Positions 1 through 7,279 of a DNA stretch of 10,531 nt are shown piece after piece. Positions within the stretch are counted from its first letter, which is position 1, and each line of letters begins with the position of its first letter. The notes below the pieces were generated by a model, which was not told the origin of the DNA, made no database searches, and was given only the letters and a program-made list of their open reading frames with translations. This stretch comes from Ramicandelaber brevisporus (lineage: Eukaryota > Kickxellomycota > Ramicandelaberales > Ramicandelaberaceae). The stretch is taken from the NCBI GenBank assembly GCA_025201865.1, contig MU603111.1, positions 1 through 10,531 on the forward strand, given 5' to 3'. The translations under genes were made by a program, and so were the position numbers.

Positions 1-2125
1 GGGCAACATTGCGTCGAGCGAGATGGCGCACGACCTGGTGGACGAGGTCGAGAAGCTGGTGGACGCGTCGAACCCGTACATCCGCAAGAAGGCGGCATTG
101 TGCGCGCTGCGGCTGATCAAGCGCGTGCCCGAGCTCGACGACGGCTTTGTGCGCCGGTCGCTGTCGCTGCTGAACGAGAAGCACCACGGCGTGCTGCTGA
201 CCGGGTCGACGCTGATTGCCGAGCTGTGCGAGACGAATCCGGAGATGCTGGCGAGCATGCGCGGCATGGTGCCGGTGCTGACGCGGCAGCTGCGGACGAT
301 GCTGTCGCCGGGCTACGCGGCCGAGCACAGCGTCGGCGGCATTGCCGACCCGTACCTGCAGGTCAAGCTGCTGCGGCTGCTGCGCGTGCTGGCGGCCAAC
401 GACGCAGCCACGACCGAGGCCATCAGCGAGATTCTGACGCAGATTGGCACCAGCACCGACTCGACGAAGAATGCCGGCATGGCGGTGCTGTACGAGACGG
501 CGACCGCGATTCTGGCCATCCCCAGCGACGCGGCGCTGCGCGTGCTGGCCATCAACATCCTCGGCAAGTTCCTGGCCAGCAAGGACAACAACGCGCGCTA
601 TGTGGCGCTCGCCACGCTCGGACAGGCGGTGGTGACGGAGGCATCGGCCGTGCAGCGCCACCGCGCCACCATTGTGGAGTGCCTGCGCGACCCGGACATT
701 TCGATCCGGCGCCGCGCGCTGGACCTGTCGTTTGCGCTGATCGGCGAGGGCACGGTGCGGCAGCTGGTGCGCGAGCTGCTGTCGTTCCTGGAGGTGGCCG
801 ATGCCGAGTTCAAGCCGGCGATGACGGCGAAGATCTTTGCGGCGGCCGCGCAGTACGCGCCGAGCCGGAGATGGCACATTGACACGCTGGTGCGCACGCT
901 GCAGCTGGCCGGCGCACATGCCAGCGACGAGGACCTGAACGGCTTCCTGCTGCTGGTGGCCAACGAGCCCGACCACCAGGCGTACGTGGTGCGGCGGCTG
1001 TACGTGTCGCTGGGCAGCACCGAGGCGCTTGCGCAGGAGGGTCTGGTGATTGCGGCGCTGTGGTGCATCGGCGAGTACGGCGAGCTGCTGCTGCAAGCGG
1101 CTCCGCACGGCAGCGGCGACGACGCGGCAATGGCGGCGCCGATCACGAGCGTGCAGGTGGTGACGCTGGTGCGCACCGCCATGAAGAGCGCGTTTGCCAA
1201 TGCGAATGTCCGCCAGTACGGGCTGACGGCCGCCGCCAAGCTGACGACGCGCTTTGTCGACACGGCTGCGCAGACGCTGCTGCAGCGGCTTGTTGCCGAG
1301 TACGCGACCAGCATCGACGTCGAGCTGCAGCAGCGCGCCGTTGAGTTTGCCAAGCTCGGCACCACCGAGTTTGTCGGGCTGCGGGCCGGTCTGCTCGAGC
1401 GCATGCCTGCGCCAGAGTACAAGGGACCGGACCAGGTGGCCAGCATCCTCAACCCGGCGGCTCGCGCTCGCGCTCACTTGCCGCGCAACACCGCCGACGC
1501 CGACGCCGTGGAAGTGCCATCCGCCAAGCCTGGTGCTGCTGCATCGACCGCAGCGGCGCGCAGCGACATGGACCTGCTGATTGATCTGATGTCCGACGAC
1601 GCCGCACCGCCATCCACGCCAGCTGCTCCTGCCAGCGGCTCGTCTCCATCATCCGGTGGCGGAAGCGGCGGTGGCCAGACGTCGATCAACTCGCTGCTCG
1701 ATCTGCTCGGCGGCGCATCGATCTCGTCGTCCAGCGCAGCAGCAGCAGCAACAGCCGCAGGCTCTCCGCCGGCCGCAGCCAGCGCATCTGTCGCCGAGAA
1801 GAGCATCTACAGCAAGCACGGGCTGAGCGTCACGCTGCGCAAGCTGAGCACGTCGAGCGCCGACCAGGCATCGATCACAGCGGTGTTCCAGAACACCGGC
1901 GACTCGTTCCTGTCCGACATTCTGCTGCAGGTTGCGGTGCCGCGCTCAATGAAGCTGCAGCTGCATCCGGCCACCGCCAACGCACTCCCCGCCGGCAGCG
2001 GCACAGCCTCGCAAGGCATGTCGATCTCGCATCCCCCGAACGCTGCCATCCGGCTGCGCATCAAGCTGGCCTTCTCCGTCGACGGCCAGAACCACGACGA
2101 GCTGATTAACTTCGATGGCTTTTAA
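1..2125 (+). CDS. APL4: AP-1 complex subunit gamma (gamma-adaptin), 5' partial
   Basis: Large subunit of the clathrin adaptor AP-1, which sorts cargo between trans-Golgi and endosomes. The frame is open from base 2 (first residues GNIASSEMAHDL), so the true start lies left of the window; the first visible Met (base 23) is internal. By comparison with remembered family members roughly 110-130 N-terminal residues are missing. The helical-repeat trunk is strongly conserved (YIRKKAALCALRLI, SDPxLQVKLLRLLR-like, LRVLAINILGKFL, RWHIDTLVRTL, WCIGEYGELL, SIDVELQQRAVEF, LLERMPAPE). An Ala/Ser/Gly-rich hinge follows, with clathrin-box-like motifs DLLIDLM (within 1568-1591) and LLDLL (1694-1708), the latter matching the LLDLLG motif of animal gamma-1. 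The gamma ear domain spans about 1799-2125, with the basic IRLRIKL strand, and ends in INFDGF rather than the animal NNFP-type tail. Codon use is extremely GC-rich at third positions, unlike the neighbours. Converges on the FAHD1-like gene 48 bp away. Gamma rather than alpha/beta adaptin is secure. Confidence 0.95.
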   Translation, partial: GNIASSEMAHDLVDEVEKLVDASNPYIRKKAALCALRLIKRVPELDDGFVRRSLSLLNEKHHGVLLTGSTLIAELCETNPEMLASMRGMVPVLTRQLRTMLSPGYAAEHSVGGIADPYLQVKLLRLLRVLAANDAATTEAISEILTQIGTSTDSTKNAGMAVLYETATAILAIPSDAALRVLAINILGKFLASKDNNARYVALATLGQAVVTEASAVQRHRATIVECLRDPDISIRRRALDLSFALIGEGTVRQLVRELLSFLEVADAEFKPAMTAKIFAAAAQYAPSRRWHIDTLVRTLQLAGAHASDEDLNGFLLLVANEPDHQAYVVRRLYVSLGSTEALAQEGLVIAALWCIGEYGELLLQAAPHGSGDDAAMAAPITSVQVVTLVRTAMKSAFANANVRQYGLTAAAKLTTRFVDTAAQTLLQRLVAEYATSIDVELQQRAVEFAKLGTTEFVGLRAGLLERMPAPEYKGPDQVASILNPAARARAHLPRNTADADAVEVPSAKPGAAASTAAARSDMDLLIDLMSDDAAPPSTPAAPASGSSPSSGGGSGGGQTSINSLLDLLGGASISSSSAAAAATAAGSPPAAASASVAEKSIYSKHGLSVTLRKLSTSSADQASITAVFQNTGDSFLSDILLQVAVPRSMKLQLHPATANALPAGSGTASQGMSISHPPNAAIRLRIKLAFSVDGQNHDELINFDGF

Positions 2126-2132
2126 TTATTAC

Positions 2133-2138
2133 TTTATT
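2133..2138 (-). terminator. Poly(A) signal AATAAA for the FAHD1-like gene
   Basis: AATAAA on the minus strand (TTTATT on plus), about 36 nt past the FAHD1-like stop and inside the 48-bp convergent spacer. Cleavage 10-30 nt further would fall near or inside the end of the gamma-adaptin coding region, so the two transcripts probably overlap at their 3' ends. No clear plus-strand AATAAA for gamma-adaptin is present in the spacer. Confidence 0.45.
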
Positions 2139-2173
2139 GTCCTTAACTATCTAACTGACGTACCCCTTTATCA

Positions 2174-2902
2174 TTAAGTCTCCACCACCACTGGCACTTT
2201 CACTGTGGCAATTTCGCCTCGAGCTGGTTCGCTCATTGTGGCTTCAATCACATTGCCCGGATACACTGGTCCTGTGCCAAGTGGTGTTCCCGTCAAAATA
2301 ACGTCGCCTGGCTCTAGAGTCATCACTTTACTCACCATTTCCACGATCTCTGACACTCTTAGCACCATATCCTTGGTCGACCCACATTGCTTGATCTCGC
2401 CATTCACTGTCAAGCAAAGCTCTAGATTATCTGGATCCGAAACAGCATCCTTCGGGATGAACTCACTAACTGGCGTAAATGTATCGTAACTCTTTGCCGC
2501 TGTCCATGGTATACCGTTCTTGCGAGCCGTTTTAACCAGGTCACCGGCGGTCATGTCAAGGGCCAAACAGTATCCAGCGATGTAATCAAATGCATCGGTG
2601 CATTCGATATTACGAGCACGACACCCAACCACAACACCAAGCTCAACTTCGTGGAGTACAGTTGTGCCATCTGGACACTCGACACAAGCATCTGGACCAG
2701 TTGTGTAAGTTGTAGTTGGCTTGAGGAAGAAGCAGGGCTCATCCGTGTTTCCATGTGGCTGATGATAGTTGAATGCCATAGCCACAATTTTCTTTCCGTG
2801 TGTTACAAAATTGCGAGCAATGGAGGTATCCACGGCGGCACTGTCATGATGATGACGATGATGGACATCCGATTTCTGAACAGGGATGCTTGCTGGTAAC
2901 AT
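2174..2902 (-). CDS. FAHD1: FAHD1-type fumarylacetoacetate hydrolase-family protein (acylpyruvase / oxaloacetate decarboxylase-like)
   Basis: 242 residues. Family members cleave acylpyruvates and decarboxylate oxaloacetate, usually in mitochondria, using Mg2+. The FAH core is clear: FFLKPTTTY (58-66), HEVELGVVVG with metal ligands E85 and E87, GYCLALDMTAGD with metal ligand D116, GIPWTAAKSYD with K137 (equivalent of human K123), and EPGDVILTGTPLGTGPV. ATG 2900-2902 is the first Met after an in-frame TGA at 2918-2920; the stop is TAA followed directly by TGA. Odd points: residues 41-56 read AMAFNYHQPHGNTDEP where the family has a GRNYADHxxE-type motif plus about five more residues, so the lid residues equivalent to human H30 and E33 are not recognisable. 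The N-terminus carries an HHRHHH cluster and is weakly targeting-like at best. An upstream exon ending near a TAG acceptor-like site just before the ATG cannot be excluded. Fold assignment is firm; activity is uncertain. Confidence 0.88.
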   Translation of the reverse strand: MLPASIPVQKSDVHHRHHHDSAAVDTSIARNFVTHGKKIVAMAFNYHQPHGNTDEPCFFLKPTTTYTTGPDACVECPDGTTVLHEVELGVVVGCRARNIECTDAFDYIAGYCLALDMTAGDLVKTARKNGIPWTAAKSYDTFTPVSEFIPKDAVSDPDNLELCLTVNGEIKQCGSTKDMVLRVSEIVEMVSKVMTLEPGDVILTGTPLGTGPVYPGNVIEATMSEPARGEIATVKVPVVVET

Positions 2903-3335
2903 CTCTTCTACGCAGTTTCAAAAATTAAGTAAAAAAAAATACACAGTGAATGATCAAGGGAGGGTAAATACTAGGCACGAAACACGAAAAGGATCCTCAT
3001 GCAGCATTGTCGAGCTAGTACGCAGTCGAGCACGTTCACTAGCCGAATTGGAAAAAAAAGGGGGAAGAGAAAAGATTGGAGTCAAACTGTTGGACTGCCG
3101 AGCTGCTGAGCTGTCAAAGCACGTTCAATGCGGATTGTGTGTAGTCTTCAAGAGGGCATTTGGCCTGGGTGTTCCTGACACTGACATTCTCTCTCTCAGC
3201 GAGTGGCTTTTTTGAAATCGAGCAAGGAGGAAAGGGGGAAAGGAGGGGGGGGAGCTTGAGATCCCTTAGCCTGCTTGCACGCACACCCCTACTTCGACTC
3301 TTTCTTTTTTTGTTTCTGACGTCTCATATACCAGG
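2903..3335. promoter_or_regulatory. Divergent intergenic region (promoters of FAHD1-like and ankyrin/DIL genes)
   Basis: 433 bp between two divergently oriented starts, so it should hold both promoters and 5' UTRs. No convincing TATA box seen. It contains A-runs (2930-2939, 3051-3058), a 31-nt uninterrupted purine tract (3224-3254) with G-runs of 5 and 8, and two acceptor-like pyrimidine tracts ending in CAG (near 3199 and 3334). The longest open frame across it (109 codons from 2886) overlaps the FAHD1-like start, has no recognisable motif, and I treat it as chance. Confidence 0.5.
3301..3334 (+). other. Candidate 3' splice site directly before the ankyrin/DIL start codon
   Basis: A T-rich tract (3301-3316), a branch-point-like CTGAC (3316-3320) and CAG ending at 3334, one base before ATG 3336. 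A similar arrangement (CTGAC, CT-rich tract, CAG) ends at 3199. A donor-like GGTAAAT lies near 2962. These would fit a 5'-UTR intron or a short upstream exon, but none is proven, and the reading frame from 3336 is complete without them. Confidence 0.3.
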
Positions 3336-6300
3336 ATGACAGCTGAAGACCCTGTCGAGATGGTGCTAGCAGCAGACGCACCGGACAGTGCCGTGCTAGC
3401 GACCATTACGACGCCAAAGGCACCGGTTGTTAGCAAACTTGGCAGCACATCAGCAACTGGTGACAACGACAACGGCGACAACGATGTCGAGCAAACTGTA
3501 GAGGAGATTGAGACTGTGAAAGCAGACAGTGACTCGGCGGAAGTGGCTGCAGCCGCCGCCACTCTTAGTCGCCTTGCTATCGAGGGCGAAGTTGACGAAG
3601 ACGAAGCCAGCATCATTGCAAATCCACAGCTTTCGACCTTTGAAAAGCGCATCCGCATCACTCGCCGTTTGCTACGAGCAGCATCGTCTGGTGCAACAAA
3701 GTCAGTTCGCGATATACTCAACGTTGCTCGTGGAGAATACATTGATATCAATGGATTTGACGCTGGCGAAGATGATGAATCGAGAACAACTCCTCTGATT
3801 TATGCAGCGAGCTTTGGATATGACGAAATTGCACGGCTATTGCTTGAAGCGGGAGCTGATGTAAACACGTCGGATGCACATGGATGGACTGCACTGATGT
3901 GGGCGTCGAATAATAATCATCATGCAGCGGTTAGATTATTATTGGAACACGGTGCAGATTCATCAAAGAGGACAGCGACTGGTAGAACAGTGTTGGATAT
4001 CATCAACCATAGTGCTGCAGCTGACAGACATCGATTGTCGTTAACTGCATCTCCAGCGGATTTGGCAGCCGCAGCCACAGCAATGCTGAGTGGAAGTCGA
4101 GAGCATACTGGACACGACTCGTTGGAACACTTGAGATTGCTGGAATTATTGGTGGGCAATGGAGTGTTAAAATCAGGCAATACTACTAATAATAATCGAG
4201 ATTCATTTATTAGTTATACGAGTGGTCAATTAAGGTCGCCGCGCAGCAACAGTTCATTCAGTCCAGCTATGCCAATGGGACTCGGAATCACAACTTCAAT
4301 CACTCAACATCTATTGGGTGATTCACATCAGCAACAGCTGCATTTGAGAAATGGCGATGCACTTGGTCTTCTTCAAAACAGCTCCGCAATGAGCAGCAGC
4401 AGCATCGGAGGAGACAGTCCCGATCTCGAAGCAGCTGATCCCGATTTCAACTGGTCGTCCTGTGAGCCAGACCAGATGTTTGTACTATCGCCTGCAGATT
4501 TACCACGTATTCTCAATGCAATAGTAACAGATATCAATCCCAATTTACGGCTGAGAGATAAAGGCGAAGAAAAGTATATTCCTGCAAACTTACTATTTTT
4601 GGGAGCTAGATTTGCATTTCATTACACTTCTCATGAGTTTATGCATCAGTTATTAGAGCAGGCAATGGTTGAGATTAATAAATCTATTAGAGAGCATAAT
4701 AATGATCAGGGCTTATTAACATTTTGGATGGCTAATCAAGTTCTGCTATTATATTACCTAAAACGAGATAAAACCATGATATCGGCCACAGCAGACAGTC
4801 AAGTGCAGCTGATTGAACTGATACATTCTACATATAGACTACTGGTTAAGAGTGCACAAACTAGCATAAACAGAGTGCTAAATCGATCATTAATTAATCA
4901 TGATGCATTGCCTGAATTGTTGATGGATGTTAAATTTCAACCATCCGCAGCATCACTTGACAAAATGAAGAGAGAAAAGAGGAAGAGTTTATTCTTCTTT
5001 GGAAATAACAATCACAATAACAACAATCACAATAATAGTGAGGCCGGTTCAATTGATGCAGCTATTGCAAATGCAGCAGTTATGATGGAGGGCGGAAGTA
5101 GGAACTCTAGCATTGTACCTGCAGCTGCACCATTATCACCAGATTCATGGAACAGTCAGAATGCAGACACAGTTTCATCTCCGCATTCACCTCGAAACTT
5201 CTTTGGATTCATGTCATCTCGTCCATCCATTGTTGGAAACTCACTGAATGGAACATTGAGTAAGCATCAACAACAGCAACAGCATGGATTCATGTCATCT
5301 CGTCCATCCATTGTTGGAAACTCACTGAATGGAACATTGAGTAAGCATCAACAACAGCAACAGCAACAGCAACAGAATCAAAGCAGTAAACCTCAGTCAT
5401 TGCAGCCAAATAAAATTGGAATAAAATTACTAACAATGGAGATTGAATCAACATTATCAATATTAAAATCGTGCGATATCCATAAATCAATGGTTAATTC
5501 AGTTATATCTCATTTGTTTTACTACATATCAGCTCAGTCATTCAATCAGATTATAACTAGTAATGAGCTGTGCTGTAGATCAAGGGCAGTTCAGATTAGA
5601 ATGAATATAACTCAACTAGAAGATTGGATCAGAGTACGCAGTTTACCTACAGCCATAACTCTTCAGCACTTGGAGCCACTGATTCAACTGCTACAGCTGC
5701 TCCAATGTATATCATCAATTAAAGATACTCAGAGCTTATTGGATGTATTGGATAGATTTGATAGAATTAACCCACTGCATGTTAGATCGATTCTGGATAA
5801 CTATAGATATGAAACTGATGAAGAGAGAATACCCAACGAAGTTGTTGAATTTATGAAGGCAATTGCTGAAGAGGTTGAGGAGAGACAAAGAAGACTAAAG
5901 AGCATCAGCACTGCCCCCAATACTGCCTCGCTAATCCCTAAAACGCCATTGACATCCACTATTAATTCCAGTGGAATACCCATCACCCCTGCCACATCTC
6001 TAACTGGCGATACTCCTACAGTGCTAATCGGTGAGCCTTCAAGTGGAAGAATTGCAGAGAGAAGAAGCAATGACATTCACAGAGCAATGGGCCATGCCAC
6101 AGCTGCAATTCTGGCTGCTCAAAGTACTCACACCAGGCAATACTCACTGCCTATCGTAGCTTCTTCAGCCACTGAAATGATTCCTCATTTGCAACTAACA
6201 ACTGCAGCCAATGGCAACATTCCATCAAATATTGTATCCGCAGCAGCTGAAATGCTGTATTCAAGTTCAGCCGCAAGCACTCCGAGAGCATCTGTAATGT

Positions 6301-7091
6301 CAACAACCCAATATCAGCTGCACCATCAGACTTCACGTCCAATATCACTGGCTGCGACTGTAAACCCTTCCATATCAATGTTGGCCAGACGTGCTTCAGT
6401 GCAGATCCATAAAACTCAGCCATCCATCACCTCAAATGTACATTCCATTCTAAACAGTACTGACCCCATTGTGGCAGCTACTTCTGGCAGTCGAACCAGC
6501 GGTAGCAGTGGCGGCGGTGGTGGTGGTGGTGGTGGTGGTGGTGCTAATGGCGGAAACAATAGTGGAAGTGGACCAAGCATCATTTTAGCACCATCTCACG
6601 CTAGGAGAGTTGCTCGAGAGCTAAGCGCAGTATCGCTCAGTCCAGATCCGCAAACTGTTCAGCAAATCAAAGTACAGCATCAGCGCCAGCAGTCAGTCTC
6701 AGTCTACCCTGACGGCTACACTCTCCCTTCAGCTGCGTACGCGACATCGCTCGATGCAGTGATGCTTCGGTTCACTGCTCGGCTGGGCACACCTGCAGAA
6801 GACATGTCACGTAAGCTGGATGTTGACACCATTCTGCCTCCGCCTGTTCCTGGTCCCCGAGAATTGCTTGCATTCTGGCGCGCCGAAGGTATCTGTGCCG
6901 GACGGACATCTGAATCAACTGGCATAAAGTCGCCTGCCAGCAGTGTTGCCAGCAGCAGCTATCCATCCAGCGAACACAGCGGTGGTAGAGCACGACCGCT
7001 AGTTACCGGCATAGTTCCAGCCATTCCCGAAGAGTTTCTGGCACAGTTAAACTCTGAGCCTCCCTCTCCTTATGTTGACCCTATTCCTTAA
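3336..7091 (+). CDS. Ankyrin-repeat and DIL (dilute) domain protein
   Basis: 1251 residues, no introns. ATG 3336 is the first Met after an in-frame TAG at 3267-3269. Two clear ankyrin repeats (about 151-183 TTPLIYAASFGYDEIARLLLEAGADVN and 184-216 WTALMWASNNNH..RLLLEHGAD) follow a helical segment. A DIL-type region begins near 383 (SPADLPRILNAIV), runs through NLLFLGARFAFHYTSHEF and LLTFWMANQVLLLYYLKRD to about 555, and resumes at about 693-853 (IGIKLLTMEIESTLSIL ... VINSVISHLFYYISAQ-like, LEDWIRVRSLP, LLQLLQCI). The gap of about 135 residues is Asn/His/Ser/Gln-rich. The tail of about 400 residues is Ser/Thr-rich with Gly11 and a more ordered block (YTLPSAAYATSLDAVMLRF ... PGPRELLAFWRAEG). Ankyrin+DIL proteins are known across fungi and are related in the DIL part to myosin-V cargo domains, but there is no motor here. 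A role as a trafficking or cytoskeletal scaffold is inference. Codon use is AT-leaning in the middle. Confidence 0.85.
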   Translation: MTAEDPVEMVLAADAPDSAVLATITTPKAPVVSKLGSTSATGDNDNGDNDVEQTVEEIETVKADSDSAEVAAAAATLSRLAIEGEVDEDEASIIANPQLSTFEKRIRITRRLLRAASSGATKSVRDILNVARGEYIDINGFDAGEDDESRTTPLIYAASFGYDEIARLLLEAGADVNTSDAHGWTALMWASNNNHHAAVRLLLEHGADSSKRTATGRTVLDIINHSAAADRHRLSLTASPADLAAAATAMLSGSREHTGHDSLEHLRLLELLVGNGVLKSGNTTNNNRDSFISYTSGQLRSPRSNSSFSPAMPMGLGITTSITQHLLGDSHQQQLHLRNGDALGLLQNSSAMSSSSIGGDSPDLEAADPDFNWSSCEPDQMFVLSPADLPRILNAIVTDINPNLRLRDKGEEKYIPANLLFLGARFAFHYTSHEFMHQLLEQAMVEINKSIREHNNDQGLLTFWMANQVLLLYYLKRDKTMISATADSQVQLIELIHSTYRLLVKSAQTSINRVLNRSLINHDALPELLMDVKFQPSAASLDKMKREKRKSLFFFGNNNHNNNNHNNSEAGSIDAAIANAAVMMEGGSRNSSIVPAAAPLSPDSWNSQNADTVSSPHSPRNFFGFMSSRPSIVGNSLNGTLSKHQQQQQHGFMSSRPSIVGNSLNGTLSKHQQQQQQQQQNQSSKPQSLQPNKIGIKLLTMEIESTLSILKSCDIHKSMVNSVISHLFYYISAQSFNQIITSNELCCRSRAVQIRMNITQLEDWIRVRSLPTAITLQHLEPLIQLLQLLQCISSIKDTQSLLDVLDRFDRINPLHVRSILDNYRYETDEERIPNEVVEFMKAIAEEVEERQRRLKSISTAPNTASLIPKTPLTSTINSSGIPITPATSLTGDTPTVLIGEPSSGRIAERRSNDIHRAMGHATAAILAAQSTHTRQYSLPIVASSATEMIPHLQLTTAANGNIPSNIVSAAAEMLYSSSAASTPRASVMSTTQYQLHHQTSRPISLAATVNPSISMLARRASVQIHKTQPSITSNVHSILNSTDPIVAATSGSRTSGSSGGGGGGGGGGGANGGNNSGSGPSIILAPSHARRVARELSAVSLSPDPQTVQQIKVQHQRQQSVSVYPDGYTLPSAAYATSLDAVMLRFTARLGTPAEDMSRKLDVDTILPPPVPGPRELLAFWRAEGICAGRTSESTGIKSPASSVASSSYPSSEHSGGRARPLVTGIVPAIPEEFLAQLNSEPPSPYVDPIP
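5004..5036 (+). repeat. Asn/His low-complexity tract in the ankyrin/DIL gene
   Basis: AAT/AAC codons broken by two CAC codons, encoding NNNHNNNNHNN. It opens the disordered insert between the two halves of the DIL region. Confidence 0.85.
5205..5364 (+). repeat. Perfect 81-bp tandem duplication, in frame
   Basis: Unit 1 is 5205-5285 and unit 2 starts at 5286. Over about 80 bp the two are identical base for base, including synonymous positions. Each encodes GFMSSRPSIVGNSLNGTLSK followed by H and a Gln run. Unit 1 ends HQQQQQH and unit 2 ends in a longer Gln run (CAACAG repeats). Identity at third positions means either a very recent duplication, probably seeded by the CAA/CAG repeat, or an assembly or sequencing artefact. 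Confidence 0.95.
6510..6542 (+). repeat. (GGT)n tract encoding Gly11
   Basis: Two GGC and nine GGT codons in a row encode eleven glycines in the disordered C-terminal part of the ankyrin/DIL protein. Length polymorphism is likely. Confidence 0.9.
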
Positions 7092-7119
7092 CTCACACCT
7101 AATCCGTTCGCTTTTTGTA

Positions 7120-7143
7120 TTTAATTATTATTATTTTAATAAA
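7120..7143. terminator. Overlapping poly(A)-like hexamers between the ankyrin/DIL and CCCH genes
   Basis: Plus-strand AATAAA at 7138-7143, 47 nt past the ankyrin/DIL stop, is a good signal for that gene. On the minus strand ATTAAA occurs at 7135-7140 and 7120-7125, 54 and 69 nt past the CCCH gene stop. The 102-bp spacer is AT-rich and seems to serve both transcripts. Confidence 0.5.
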
Positions 7144-7193
7144 AATGGCAATTAGCTTCATAAAAGGATAATAGAGTATTAATAATTTAATTG

Positions 7194-7240
7194 TTATCCA
7201 TAAGTAATAAAATTGCTAGTGTGAGAAGTGTTGCTGTTGC

Positions 7241-7279
<39 letters not shown>

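Noticed and set aside
598-1452. 284-codon open frame antisense to gamma-adaptin, and other long antisense frames within 100-1800
   Set aside because: They mirror the GC-rich third positions of gamma-adaptin; their Ser/Arg/Ala-rich products show no family motif.
2551-2787. Frameshift hypothesis for the altered FAHD1 lid (reading the +1 frame)
   Set aside because: The alternative frames do not give a GRNYADHxxE-like motif, and NY before and EP after remain in the main frame.
3014-3043. Inverted repeat GCTAGT / ACTAGC
   Set aside because: Only 6-bp arms with an 18-bp spacer; expected by chance in a spacer of this size.
2886-3215. 109-codon plus-strand open frame in the divergent spacer
   Set aside because: Overlaps the FAHD1-like start, has no recognisable motif, and its sequence covers splice-like and purine tracts; likely chance.
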